32,068 nucleotides of DNA from Armatimonadota bacterium (GTDB taxonomy: Bacteria > Armatimonadota > UBA10988), in the NCBI GenBank assembly GCA_016235455.1, contig JACRKZ010000019.1, positions 1 to 32,068 of the forward strand, read 5' to 3'. The notes below the pieces were generated by a model, which saw nothing but the letters and a program-made list of their open reading frames with translations, was not told where the DNA came from and did not search any database. Both the position numbers and the translations under genes were made by a program. Below are positions 1 through 8,411 of the stretch, piece after piece (position 1 is the stretch's first letter; each line of letters begins with the position of its first letter).

Positions 1-114
1 ATCGATGTCGACCAGGCGCAGTTCCGCCTGCCACCCGGTGCGGATCAGGTCGGCTGTCAGCCCGTGCGTGAACGAGGCGCTGCCGGCGCCGATCAGAACG
101 ATGGCTTCGGTCAT
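1..114 (-). CDS. GH4 family glycosidase, N-terminal fragment (cut by window edge)
   Basis: Only the first 38 residues are inside the window. They start [16 protein letters not shown] and run to LRLVDID. This is the Rossmann nucleotide-binding start typical of glycoside hydrolase family 4 (alpha-galactosidase, alpha-glucosidase or glucuronidase types): the GAGS loop, a following helix, then a strand ending in an acidic pair. GH4 enzymes use NAD and a divalent metal and cleave glycosides by oxidising C3 of the sugar and then eliminating. No signal peptide is seen, so it is probably cytoplasmic. Its ATG overlaps the stop codon of the upstream ThuA-fusion gene by four bases (ATGA), which suggests translational coupling. 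Substrate specificity cannot be read from this fragment. Confidence 0.75.
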   Translation of the reverse strand, partial: MTEAIVLIGAGSASFTHGLTADLIRTGWQAELRLVDID

Positions 115-3100
115 GGCGCGGTGATCTCCAGGCCTTCCACGCCGGCGGTGGTCAGCGTGCCATTGTTGTGCGACGACAGGGCGAACCCGACATAGGCCTC
201 CGCCGGCAGCTGAAGTTGCCGGTCGCCGACCGTCTGCCAGGTCTTGCCGTCGGCCGAGATGGCGCACACGAAGCGGTTGCCCAGGCGTTGCAGACGCACC
301 CACGAGGGAGGCGTGGCGGGGATGTACTCGTACGCAGTCTCCGCGTCCTCGACCGGCCGCGACTGGATAACGCCCTGCGGGTTGCCGGATACCATCACGG
401 CGACATAGGGCGAGCCCGCGGTGAGGCTGGCGCGCACCATCACTCCGGCCTTGGTCCATATGTCGGTCTTGACCAGGCTGTTGACCTTAGCCACCACCGT
501 GCAGTCGCCGCGGCGCTGCCACAGCATGAAGCCGCCGTCACGCGGGCCGTAGAAGTCGGCGCCAGCCGCCTTGAGCGTCCACTTGCCGTCGGCGAACGCC
601 GCCGAGCCCGCCGGCGTCACGTCGCCCAGGTCGTCGCACCGCCAGGGCTTGGGCAAGTGAGCGTCCTTCATCGCGCCCAGCCGATCCAACGCGGCCACGG
701 CTTCCGGCCCGGTCACGGCGGCCAGAGCCCGGCCCTCGCCCCGCTGCGGAGCGGCAAGGTGGCGGAGCGTGGCCACGGCCTCACCCAACGTGTCGGGCTG
801 GTCGAGCCACTTCGCGGCCAGGGTCATGGCTGACGGCACGCGGCACCAGCGCAGCACGCCAAGCGCCTGTCGGCGCTCCTCGGCCCGCGCCAGAAGCGCC
901 TCCGACTGAGCCAGCGAGCGCACCACGCCCTCGGCATCGGCGGCGGCAGCCAGCGCCAGGACGCGCAGCCAACCACGCGTGGCTGTGACGCGCGTAGCTC
1001 CCTCGCTGGCTTTGGCGAGAACCAGCAGGGCCGGTGCGGCGGCCGGATCATCGATGGTGTCGGCCAGCCCAGCCAACGCGGCAGCTCGCACGGCGGCGTC
1101 GGGGTCGGTGAGCGCGTTGTTCAGCGCCGCCACGGCGGCCTTGCCGCCGCACTCGGCCAGCACCGCCAGCAGCGCGGCTCGCGCCTCGGCGCTCGCGCCG
1201 GCCAGTGCGGCGAGCACGGGCTTGAGCGTGGCATCGCGGTCAGTCTGGCGCCGCGCCAGCGCGACCACCGCGTCGCCAGCGGCACCGGACACCCGTTCCT
1301 CACGCGCCGCGACAAGCAGCTTGACCAGCGGCGCCATGTCACCGGCGCCACCAATGCGGCCCAGACCGCGGAGTGCCTCGACGGCCACGGTCGGCTCGGG
1401 GTCGGCCGCGGCGCGCAGCAGCAGGGCCGTGGCGTCGGGCTGCCGGCGTGCGGTCACCACGCCAAGCAGCATGGCGCGCGTCGCAGGCTCACCCTCGCCA
1501 GCCGCTTTGGCCATCGCGGCGTCGACACCTGCGCCCCGGAGCCCGGCCAGCGCGTTCAGCGCCCAAAGGCGCTCCTCGCGCTCCGAGCGCGCGGCGAACT
1601 GCGCCAGCGGCAAGATGGCGGCCACCTGGCCCGACGCGCCCAGCGCGCCAACGGCTGCCTGGCGCAGCGCCGGCTGGTCGGAGCCGAGCGCGGCCAGCGC
1701 CAGCTTCACGGCGTCTGCCGCTCGTCGCCGCCCGAGGTTGGCCAGGAGCGGCGCCTGCACGCTGGTCGGCAGCTTGGCGTAGGCCGCCACGGCCCGCGCC
1801 ACCACAGGCTCGCCTGGGATGCGGTCGAGCATGCGCGCAGCGCCAGACGAGAGCACCTCATCGCCCGACTCGAGGAAGTCAGCAGCCAGGCGCACCGCCC
1901 GCGTCGACCGCAGCCCGACCAGGCCGGCCAACCCGAGCACGCGGGTCCGCGCCGGCTTGCCCTCGGCGGCCAAGGCGTCGTAGAGCGCCTCGGCACCAGC
2001 GGCGAGGCCCGACGCGCAGTTGGCCAAGGCGTCATCGTGGACCGTGGCCAACGCCGCCGGCGGCCTGGCGGCCAGCAGCGCCTCAGCGGCCACCGGGCCG
2101 CGCAGGCGGCCCAACGCCAGCAGCGCTGCAGACACCACGGCGGGGTCGGCATCGGCCAGCAAGGGCTTGATCAGCGGTACGGCCGAGGCATCGCCCAGGT
2201 CGGCCAGCGAACTGGCCAGGCCGGCGGCCAGGGCGCCCTTGGCCTTGGCCAGTGCCGCCCGCAGCGCCGCGGTGGCCTCGGCTGTGCCCAGTCGCTGCAG
2301 GACTCGCCGTGCCGCGTGGGCGTGCTCGGCCTCGAGCAGCCACGGCGTCAGCGTCGCCAGCGACGCGTTGGAGGCCACCTTGGACAGGCTTTCGGCCAGG
2401 TCCGCAAGCCGGTCGCCCAGTGGCGCCGTGGCGATGTCGGCCAGCAGTGCCTTCTCGGCGGCGAGGCGCTGCGCGGGTACGGCCGTCAGCCGGTCGAGCG
2501 TCTCCATGGAGTCGCGCTGCTCGGCGGCGTTGGCCGAACTGACCAGCCGTGCCACGGCGCCGGCGTCGGGCGCGTCCGGCGCGGGCAGGTCGCCCAGCGC
2601 GTACTGGATCCCCGCCAGCAGATGCTTCAGGTAGGCGGCATTCCAGAACACCTCATGCTGGTGTCCCAGCGAGCAGAAGAAGACGCGTCCGCGGCCCAGC
2701 GGGTAGACCCACGAGATGGGCACGTACGGGTGCGGATGGGCCACGGCACCCGTGGCCGTGTCGCTCAGGTCCAGGCTCAACAGCACTCGGGCTCGCTCGC
2801 GGTGGAACTCGGTGAAGGTGTAGATCTCGTCGCGCAGGCGGAAGCTCTGGCCCCCGAAGGCGGCGTTGAGCGGATGGCCAGGCTGCTCGTTGCGCACCGG
2901 CCACTCGGCCGTTGGAGTCCAGGGGTGCGAGTGGAACTTGGCGCCCATCAGCTCAGTGCCCTCGGCCCAGCCTTCGAAGTTGGCCGAGGCCGCATGGATG
3001 CCGACGACGCCCTTGCCGGAGCGCACAAACGCCAGCAGCGCCGCGCGTGCCTTGGGGTCCTCCAGCTTGAACGCGTAGCCGTTGTTGAAGACGATGGCGT

Positions 3101-3395
3101 CGTACGGCTTGAGCCCCTCGGCCGTGAGCACACCCAGATCGGTGCTGTGGACGACGGCGAAGGCGCCCGTGCGGCGGCCCAGCGTATCGATGGCCAACGC
3201 GCCAACGCCAATGGCGGTATGGTCGAAGCCTTCGTTGCGACTGAACACCAGCACGCGGCGGGGCGCCTTGGGCTTGGCCGGCGCCACGGTGGGCGCCGCT
3301 GCCTCGATGCGCGACGCCTCGTCGGCGGTGGGCTGCGCGGCCTGCAGCCCGACGGTGCAGGCCACCACCAGGAGCAGCATGGTGCGGGTTTTCAT
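111..3395 (-). CDS. Secreted ThuA domain - HEAT repeat - DUF1349-like lectin fusion protein
   Basis: This 1094-residue protein has a signal peptide ([19 protein letters not shown]). Residues about 45-270 are a ThuA-like (class I glutamine amidotransferase-like) domain, recognised by [24 protein letters not shown] and [15 protein letters not shown]. Residues about 280-900 are alanine/leucine-rich helical repeats of the HEAT type (many copies of AVxAALxALGxLG). Residues about 905-1094 form a concanavalin-like beta sandwich of the DUF1349 kind ([38 protein letters not shown]). ThuA acts with the oxidoreductase ThuB on trehalose-like disaccharides through 3-keto sugars. The gene lies 10 bases after the Gfo/Idh/MocA gene, and its Shine-Dalgarno GAGGAG overlaps that gene's TGA stop. 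The domain calls are strong. The reaction is inferred; the HEAT block may be a scaffold and the C-terminal domain a glycan binder. Confidence 0.85.
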   Translation of the reverse strand: MKTRTMLLLVVACTVGLQAAQPTADEASRIEAAAPTVAPAKPKAPRRVLVFSRNEGFDHTAIGVGALAIDTLGRRTGAFAVVHSTDLGVLTAEGLKPYDAIVFNNGYAFKLEDPKARAALLAFVRSGKGVVGIHAASANFEGWAEGTELMGAKFHSHPWTPTAEWPVRNEQPGHPLNAAFGGQSFRLRDEIYTFTEFHRERARVLLSLDLSDTATGAVAHPHPYVPISWVYPLGRGRVFFCSLGHQHEVFWNAAYLKHLLAGIQYALGDLPAPDAPDAGAVARLVSSANAAEQRDSMETLDRLTAVPAQRLAAEKALLADIATAPLGDRLADLAESLSKVASNASLATLTPWLLEAEHAHAARRVLQRLGTAEATAALRAALAKAKGALAAGLASSLADLGDASAVPLIKPLLADADPAVVSAALLALGRLRGPVAAEALLAARPPAALATVHDDALANCASGLAAGAEALYDALAAEGKPARTRVLGLAGLVGLRSTRAVRLAADFLESGDEVLSSGAARMLDRIPGEPVVARAVAAYAKLPTSVQAPLLANLGRRRAADAVKLALAALGSDQPALRQAAVGALGASGQVAAILPLAQFAARSEREERLWALNALAGLRGAGVDAAMAKAAGEGEPATRAMLLGVVTARRQPDATALLLRAAADPEPTVAVEALRGLGRIGGAGDMAPLVKLLVAAREERVSGAAGDAVVALARRQTDRDATLKPVLAALAGASAEARAALLAVLAECGGKAAVAALNNALTDPDAAVRAAALAGLADTIDDPAAAPALLVLAKASEGATRVTATRGWLRVLALAAAADAEGVVRSLAQSEALLARAEERRQALGVLRWCRVPSAMTLAAKWLDQPDTLGEAVATLRHLAAPQRGEGRALAAVTGPEAVAALDRLGAMKDAHLPKPWRCDDLGDVTPAGSAAFADGKWTLKAAGADFYGPRDGGFMLWQRRGDCTVVAKVNSLVKTDIWTKAGVMVRASLTAGSPYVAVMVSGNPQGVIQSRPVEDAETAYEYIPATPPSWVRLQRLGNRFVCAISADGKTWQTVGDRQLQLPAEAYVGFALSSHNNGTLTTAGVEGLEITAP

Positions 3396-3405
3396 GGGCG
3401 GCTCC

Positions 3406-4650
3406 TCACAGCGTCCAGGGCGCGCGCAGGGCGCGCGTCAACATGCGGTTGGCGGTCTCGTCATCGATGACACGCTCGGCCTTGGCGTCCCAGCGGATGG
3501 TGCGGCCCAGGCGCACCGCGATATCGCTCAGGCTGCAGATGGTCTGCGAGCGATGCCCGACCTCGGCCGGGGCGACCGTGGTCGCGCCCGTCTTGATGCA
3601 GTCGAGCCAGTTGCGATGGTGCTCCGCGCTGCGGTAGAGCTGGGTCTCGTCGGGTCCAATGACCTCACGCAGCAGGCTGGGCGGGTCGGCCGAGATGGCG
3701 CCGCGCGTGACCCACACGCTACCTTTGTCACCCTCGAACGTGCAGCCCTCGCGCTGCTGGCCCGCGTCGGTGAAGATGACCTTGGTGCCTGTCGCAAACT
3801 CATACTCGACGCGCCAGGTGATGGGCGTGTCACACAGACCACCTTGGGGCATGACGGCGGTGCCGGCGACCTTGACCGGACCGGTCAACTCAGTGCCCAG
3901 GCCCCATTGGGCGATGTCGACGTGGTGGATGCCCCAGCCGGAGAGGTAACCGCCGGCCGAGTAGTCGGAGATGAAGTACCAGTGGCTGGTGTCGACGCGC
4001 TCTGGGGAGTACGGCCGAACCGGCGCTGGACCGAGCCACATGTCGTAGTCGAAGCCGTCTGGCACGGGGCCGAGCGTGCCCATCGAGCCCTGCCGGCCGC
4101 CGGCCACCGCCACGCGGACGGTATGGATCCGGCCCAGCCGGCCGTTGCGCGCCAACTCGCAAGCCTGTCGGAAGCGCGGGTCGGAGCGCTGCTGCGTGCC
4201 GTGCTGGAAGACCACGCCATGGCGCTCGACCGCCTGCACCATCGCGCGGCCTTCGTGGATCGTCAGCGCGAACGGCTTCTCCGAGTACATGTGCTTGCCG
4301 GCCCGAGCCGCGGCGATGGTCATCAGGGCATGCCAGTTGTCGGGTGTGCAGATCAGCACGCAGTCGATATCGGGCCGCGCCAGCAACTCGCGGAAGTCCG
4401 CGTACTCGCGACAGTCCTTGGTGCCGTAGTGCTGGTTGACATTAGCCGCGAAGGCCCGCCGGCGCTCCGGCCGCGGGTCGCAGACAGCCACCACCTGCGT
4501 GTCCGGCTGGCCCAGCATTGGCCCCAGATGCGAGCCGGCGATGTTGCCCGTGCCCAGGAACCCTACGTTCAGCCGTTCGGACGGCGCAGCACGCAGTCCG
4601 CGCGCCATGCCGGCCACCGCCATCGCGCCCAGAAACGCACGCCTCTCCAT
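3406..4650 (-). CDS. Tat-exported Gfo/Idh/MocA family oxidoreductase
   Basis: This is a 414-residue NAD(P)-dependent sugar oxidoreductase. The start at 4650 was chosen because it opens on a twin-arginine leader (MERRAFLGAMAVAGMARG) and has GGAG about 10 bases upstream; the frame stays open further upstream but encodes nothing protein-like. After the leader come a Rossmann start (LNVGFLGTGNIAGSHLG), a VLICTPDNWHA strand, the family EKP motif (SEKPFA) that carries the catalytic lysine, and the C-terminal sheet domain with GGYLSGWGIHHVDIAQWGLG. Tat export implies folding with bound nucleotide before transport, as in other secreted members including GH109-like enzymes. It is the first gene of a minus-strand operon with the ThuA fusion and the GH4 gene. 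By analogy with ThuB it may oxidise a glycoside at C3; this is inference. Confidence 0.88.
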   Translation of the reverse strand: MERRAFLGAMAVAGMARGLRAAPSERLNVGFLGTGNIAGSHLGPMLGQPDTQVVAVCDPRPERRRAFAANVNQHYGTKDCREYADFRELLARPDIDCVLICTPDNWHALMTIAAARAGKHMYSEKPFALTIHEGRAMVQAVERHGVVFQHGTQQRSDPRFRQACELARNGRLGRIHTVRVAVAGGRQGSMGTLGPVPDGFDYDMWLGPAPVRPYSPERVDTSHWYFISDYSAGGYLSGWGIHHVDIAQWGLGTELTGPVKVAGTAVMPQGGLCDTPITWRVEYEFATGTKVIFTDAGQQREGCTFEGDKGSVWVTRGAISADPPSLLREVIGPDETQLYRSAEHHRNWLDCIKTGATTVAPAEVGHRSQTICSLSDIAVRLGRTIRWDAKAERVIDDETANRMLTRALRAPWTL

Positions 4651-4879
4651 AGCCCCGCTCCGTTCCTGGCATCGTTTCCGCTCGGCGCGTCGCAGTCCTC
4701 CTGGACAACGACGATCGGGTGTACATCCGGCCGCGGCCGGTGCTGCGCGGAGCCATACAGAACGCCATTCGAATCGGTCCGGCAGCGCTGCGGGCCGCGT
4801 TCGACGGTTCGGTGTACATCGAATCATCGAAGGTGGAGTAGACTGCTGGGGGGCTGCACGACATAGGTAGGAGAGAGGC
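4651..4879. promoter_or_regulatory. Divergent promoter region with repeated GTGTACAT site
   Basis: This 229-base divergent gap separates the oxidoreductase operon (minus) from the isomerase gene (plus). It holds two identical 10-base sites, GGTGTACATC, at 4718-4727 and 4811-4820; each contains the perfect palindrome TGTACA. The second lies about 18 bases upstream of a possible -10 element TAGACT at 4839-4844, where a -35 box would be expected but none is recognisable. That arrangement would suit an activator. A good Shine-Dalgarno sequence, GGAGAGAGG, precedes the isomerase ATG at 4880. The regulator is unknown and the sites were found by eye. Confidence 0.4.
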
Positions 4880-5710
4880 ATGAGCCGGTTGCGACTTGGC
4901 GCTTCGACGTATTCGTTCTGGCATTTCACCGACACCAAGGTGCCCATTGAGGACTGCCTGCGATGGGCACGAGAGATGGACCTGGACGGCATCGAGATCC
5001 TGCACCAGCAGATGGCCAGCGAGGATCGCGGCTACCTGCAGTCGCTCAAGCGCCAGGCCTTCGGGCTGGGCCTCGATCTCTACGGTCTGTCCATCCACCA
5101 GGACTTCGTGTGGCCCGAGGCCGAGAAGCGCGATGAGCACATCGCTCACACCATCCGTTGCATCGACATCGCCCACGAGCTGGGCATCCCGTGCATCCGC
5201 CTCAACTCGGGCCGCTGGGGCACGTCGGGCACGTTCGATGAACTGATGGCCGCGCGCGGCATCGAGACCCCGCTGCCGGGCTACAGCGACGACGACGCCT
5301 TTGACTGGTGCATCGACAGCATCGAAAAGTGCCTGCCGCGCGCCGCCGAGCAGGGCGTCATTCTGGCGCTGGAGAACCACTGGGGCCTGACCTTTGGGGC
5401 GGCCGGCGTGGCGCGCATTCTCGACGCCATCGACAGCCCGTGGCTGTCGTTCCTGCTGGACACCGGCAACTTCCTCGAAGAGCCCTATCCGGCCCTGGAG
5501 GAACTGGCCCCGCGCGCGTGCATGGTGCACGCCAAGAGCTACTTCGGCGGCGGCGAGTGGTACTCGCTCGACCTGGACTACAAGCGCATCGCCGGCATCC
5601 TGGCGGGCGTGAACTTCCAGGGCTATGTGTCGATCGAGATGGAAGGCAAGGAAGACCCGATGACCGCCGTGCCGAAGGCCGTGGCGGTGTTGCGGGAGGC
5701 GTTTGCCTGA
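4880..5710 (+). CDS. Sugar phosphate isomerase/epimerase-fold protein (AP_endonuc_2 TIM barrel)
   Basis: This 276-residue TIM-barrel protein belongs to the xylose-isomerase-like / AP endonuclease 2 superfamily. It begins MSRLRLGASTYSFW, and the expected metal-ligand set is visible: Glu165 (LALENHW), Asp194 (LLDTGN), His217 (MVHAKSY) and Glu253 (VSIEMEG). A conserved RLNSG segment follows the fourth strand. No signal peptide is present, so it should be cytoplasmic. Members isomerise or epimerise sugars, and some relatives cleave 3-keto-glycosides. The gene is divergent from the Gfo/Idh/MocA-ThuA-GH4 operon, and such proteins often work with Gfo/Idh/MocA enzymes. The start is supported by a strong ribosome-binding site. 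The exact substrate is unknown. Confidence 0.85.
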   Translation: MSRLRLGASTYSFWHFTDTKVPIEDCLRWAREMDLDGIEILHQQMASEDRGYLQSLKRQAFGLGLDLYGLSIHQDFVWPEAEKRDEHIAHTIRCIDIAHELGIPCIRLNSGRWGTSGTFDELMAARGIETPLPGYSDDDAFDWCIDSIEKCLPRAAEQGVILALENHWGLTFGAAGVARILDAIDSPWLSFLLDTGNFLEEPYPALEELAPRACMVHAKSYFGGGEWYSLDLDYKRIAGILAGVNFQGYVSIEMEGKEDPMTAVPKAVAVLREAFA

Positions 5711-5720
5711 GTCACCTGAG

Positions 5721-5788
5721 ATCCACAGGTTACGCAGATCACACAGATGCGATATCTGTCGTCCATGTGAGCTGCGTAACCTGCGGAT
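5721..5788. repeat. Long imperfect palindrome, probable interspersed repeat and bidirectional terminator
   Basis: Arms at 5721-5742 and 5767-5788 pair at 20 of 22 positions around the shared core CAGGTTACGCAG. An inner pair, ACAGAT (5743-5748) and ATCTGT (5754-5759), extends the stem around a GCGAT loop. The element fills the gap between the convergent isomerase and fucosidase genes, so it could end transcription from both sides. The wording of the sequence (CACAGGTTACGCAGATCACACAGAT) resembles the 'cacagattacacagat' repeats that recur in many environmental bacterial genomes. Its copy number cannot be judged from this window. Confidence 0.6.
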
Positions 5789-5819
5789 CGGCAGGGCGAT
5801 CTGTTGTCGGAACGACCCC

Positions 5820-7544
5820 TCAGGGCACCAGCTTCACCGCCCGCAAGTTCACCGGCGACCAGCTGTCCTTCACGGGCCGCACGGCCAGCGTCGCCTTGCC
5901 GGCCGCGGCGAGCTCGAAGGCACCCAGATCGATCTTGACGAACTTGGCGTAGCCGCCGGTGTTCGGGACCTTCACCACCTGCTTCTGGGCGCCGAGGGTC
6001 ACCTCGAGCGACGCAGCGCCCTCGCTGGCCACCTCCGCGCTGGCCGTGAGGCGCCCGGGCTTAACCGCCTCAAACGACCATTCGACCCAGTCGGCCGGAT
6101 CGGTCCAGAAGCCCAGATTGGCGCCGCCATGGGTGCTCTCCACCTGTAGGCCGGTGCCGTGGATGACCGCGTCGCCCGGGGCCAAGGTCAAGCTGCCGTC
6201 GGCCGCCTGGCGCAGGAGGGTGGGCTCGATGACGAGTTTGCCCTTGGTCTGCACAACGACGGTCGAGCTGATGGCGTCCGGCGCGGTGGCCGGCAGGGCA
6301 ATCACCGGGCCGGCGTCGCCGACGGTCACGGCCAGGCCGGTCTGCGCGTTATCGTTCAGCAGCCAGGCCTTCGTGATGTCGCTACGCAGCCCCGGCACAA
6401 GCAGCTTGCCATCAGCCGGCCAATCGAACACGTGCAGGTAGAGCCTGGCATTGTCATCACCGCCGACGCGTGTGGCGCGGCCCCAAGGCAGGCGCTTGAA
6501 GGGGCTGGCCGAGGTGGCGTAGATGGCTTCGCCGTTGACGGCCATCCACCGACCGACGGCCTGCAGCCGCTCAACTGACTCGGGCGGTATCTCGCCCAGC
6601 GAGTTGGGGCCGACGTTGAGCAGGTAGTTGCCGCCCTTGCTGGCGATGTCCACCAAGTTGCGGATGAGTGTGCCGACGGGCTTCCAGTTGTGGTCGTCCC
6701 GTTTGAACCCCCAGGTGTCGTTCATGGTCATGCAGGTCTCCCAGTCGCGGCCGGGGTAGCCGGTAGCTGGGATGAACTGTTCGGGCGTCTCGCTGTCCCC
6801 GTGGTAGCCGCCGCCGAGGCGGTTGTTGGTGATGATGCCGGGCTGCAGCGCCATCAGGTCGGCCAGCGGCTTGGCGCGGGCTGGGGTCATGTCGACTGGC
6901 GTGTCCCACCACAGGATGGACAGGGGGCCGTAGTTGGTCAGCAGTTCGCGCACCTGCGGGACGGCGACCTTGGCCAGGTAGTCGTCCATGCTGCCCTTCT
7001 GGGCGGGGTCCCACTGGCCGCCGGCTGCCGCGCCGCCGGGGTTGTTCCAGTCCTGGGCCTGGGAGTAGTAGAAGCCGAGGCGGATGCCTTCCTTGGCGCA
7101 TGCGGCTGCCAACGGCTTGAGCAGGTCGCGACCATAGGGCGAGGCTTTGACGACATTCCAGTCGCTGGCCGCGGAGTCGAACAGGGCGAAGCCGTCGTGG
7201 TGCTTGGCCGTGATGACCAGGTACTTCATGCCCGCGGCCTTAGCCAGCTTGACCCAGGCCTCGGGGTCGTACTTGATGGGGTTGAACTGCTTGGCGAAGT
7301 CGCGGTAACTGGCCACCGGGATGTGGCCGCGATTCATGATCCACTCGCCGATACCGGGCACCGGCGTGTCCTGGTAGAAGCCGGCGGGCACCGAGTAGAC
7401 ACCCCAGTGGATGAACAGGCCGAATCGCGCCTCGCGCCACCAGCGCAGACGCGCCTCGCGCTGCTCCGTGGTTTCCTCAGCGCAGGCCGCACCAACGGCG
7501 AGTAGTACCAGCAATATAGACAAACGACGGAACGTCGTGCGCAT
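5820..7544 (-). CDS. Secreted GH29 alpha-L-fucosidase with C-terminal carbohydrate-binding-like domain
   Basis: This is a 574-residue exo-glycosidase. The start at 7544 opens on a signal peptide (MRTTFRRLSILLVLLAVGAACA) and is preceded by AGGGAG. The GH29 hallmarks are in order: RFGLFIHWGVYSVPAGFY, YLVITAKHHDGFALFDS, GRDLLKPLAAACAKEGIRLGFYYS, and ILWWDTP with the likely nucleophile at Asp214, then the GGNYLLNVGPNSLGEIP segment. After the barrel comes a beta domain, and residues about 440-574 look like a carbohydrate-binding sandwich (DPADWVEWSFEAVKPG). The enzyme would release terminal L-fucose outside the cytoplasm. It lies 67 bases downstream of a prepilin gene, and a strong hairpin in that gap covers its ribosome-binding site. 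The acid/base residue was not identified with confidence. Confidence 0.92.
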   Translation of the reverse strand: MRTTFRRLSILLVLLAVGAACAEETTEQREARLRWWREARFGLFIHWGVYSVPAGFYQDTPVPGIGEWIMNRGHIPVASYRDFAKQFNPIKYDPEAWVKLAKAAGMKYLVITAKHHDGFALFDSAASDWNVVKASPYGRDLLKPLAAACAKEGIRLGFYYSQAQDWNNPGGAAAGGQWDPAQKGSMDDYLAKVAVPQVRELLTNYGPLSILWWDTPVDMTPARAKPLADLMALQPGIITNNRLGGGYHGDSETPEQFIPATGYPGRDWETCMTMNDTWGFKRDDHNWKPVGTLIRNLVDIASKGGNYLLNVGPNSLGEIPPESVERLQAVGRWMAVNGEAIYATSASPFKRLPWGRATRVGGDDNARLYLHVFDWPADGKLLVPGLRSDITKAWLLNDNAQTGLAVTVGDAGPVIALPATAPDAISSTVVVQTKGKLVIEPTLLRQAADGSLTLAPGDAVIHGTGLQVESTHGGANLGFWTDPADWVEWSFEAVKPGRLTASAEVASEGAASLEVTLGAQKQVVKVPNTGGYAKFVKIDLGAFELAAAGKATLAVRPVKDSWSPVNLRAVKLVP

Positions 7545-7548
7545 GGAT

Positions 7549-7596
7549 GCGTGCTCCCTGACAACGATGTCATGCATCATGCGGCAGGGAGCACGC
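7549..7596 (-). promoter_or_regulatory. Perfect 12-bp hairpin covering the fucosidase ribosome-binding site
   Basis: GCGTGCTCCCTG at 7549-7560 is perfectly complementary to CAGGGAGCACGC at 7585-7596, with a 24-base loop. On the minus-strand transcript the 3' arm contains AGGGAG, the only good Shine-Dalgarno sequence of the fucosidase, which starts at 7544. The hairpin also lies just after the stop of the upstream prepilin gene (7612). It could terminate or stabilise the prepilin mRNA, or switch fucosidase translation. No long T-run follows on the minus strand. Confidence 0.55.
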
Positions 7597-7611
7597 TTTG
7601 TCGGAACTGGC

Positions 7612-8223
7612 CTACAGGTCGAAGTCGGTACTGACGATCTGGGAGGGCTTGCGCCACTTGACGTGCCCGTCACAGAAGGCCATGTTGCAGCCATCGTTGT
7701 GGATGAACGACGGCACGTCACCGGCGAAGCAGCCGTCGTTGAGCGAGTTGCTTTCGTCCATGAAGATGCAGCAGGTGGCCGGCGTGTTCACCGCCGCCAT
7801 GGAGACGAACTCCAATCGGTAGTTCATGGAGTAGCTGAGTCCCTTGGTGGGGGCGCTGGTGTCAGAGGGGCAGATGTAGACTGCCTTGTTCTTCACATAC
7901 GGTGCCAGTCCGCCTTGGCTGACGTCCGTATAGGGCGGAATCCAACCACCCAGGATCCAGCACCCGTAGTTGCTGCCGGTCATGGCTGCCTGATTGCCGC
8001 GGGCCACGCCAGGGTACCGTTCGTCGTAGTCCTGGACGTACATGGTCATCGAGGTGCCGATCTGCTTGAGATTGGATTGGCAACTCGACGAACGCGCCTT
8101 CTCGCGCGCCTTGGCGAATACAGGGAACAGGATAGCGGCCAGGATCGCGATGATCGCGATGACCACAAGCAACTCGATGAGGGTGAACCCGTCCGACCGT
8201 TGTCGGAGATCTCGCCTTACCAT
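7612..8223 (-). CDS. Type IV prepilin-like / type II pseudopilin-like H-X9-DG protein (DUF1559-like), copy 1
   Basis: This 203-residue protein has a class III prepilin leader: a short basic start ([12 protein letters not shown]), then [25 protein letters not shown] as the transmembrane N-terminal helix after the cleavage Gly. The conserved [12 protein letters not shown] follows, then SNLKQIG and a globular Cys-containing domain. Near the end is [12 protein letters not shown], an exact H-X9-DG motif, followed by [11 protein letters not shown]. Proteins of this kind are abundant in Armatimonadota, Planctomycetota and Verrucomicrobiota and are presumed to form surface or secretion-related pseudopili. 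GAGGAGAG precedes the ATG. Copy 2 lies immediately upstream and is roughly 80-85% identical by eye. No prepilin peptidase or pilus ATPase is nearby. Confidence 0.9.
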   Translation of the reverse strand: MVRRDLRQRSDGFTLIELLVVIAIIAILAAILFPVFAKAREKARSSSCQSNLKQIGTSMTMYVQDYDERYPGVARGNQAAMTGSNYGCWILGGWIPPYTDVSQGGLAPYVKNKAVYICPSDTSAPTKGLSYSMNYRLEFVSMAAVNTPATCCIFMDESNSLNDGCFAGDVPSFIHNDGCNMAFCDGHVKWRKPSQIVSTDFDL

Positions 8224-8299
8224 GGCACTCTCCTCTCGTTCCTTCGATGGGCAGACCCGCCGCCGCTCAGGCGTTCAGGCGCCCACATCGCTACGCGGG

Positions 8300-8369
8300 A
8301 TGCGCGTCAGTCTGGGCCTGTGCGACATCGCGTGCTCAAGCGTGGCACGAGCGGCGGCGGGTCGGCCGG
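8300..8369 (-). repeat. Upstream module of prepilin copy 1 (duplicated)
   Basis: This stretch aligns without gaps to 9107-9176 at roughly 50 of 70 positions. Shared blocks include GGCACGA and GGCGGG. It sits 77 bases upstream of the copy-1 ATG, the same distance as its partner from copy 2. The duplication unit is therefore gene plus promoter region. Confidence 0.6.
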
Positions 8370-8411
8370 GATGATGACTTGAGGGCTGGCGCGCACCGCG
8401 TCGGGCTGGCC

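Noticed and set aside
3082..4866. Long plus-strand open frame opposite the ThuA and Gfo/Idh/MocA genes
   Set aside because: It has no protein-like motif and covers two clear minus-strand genes and their intergenic gap.
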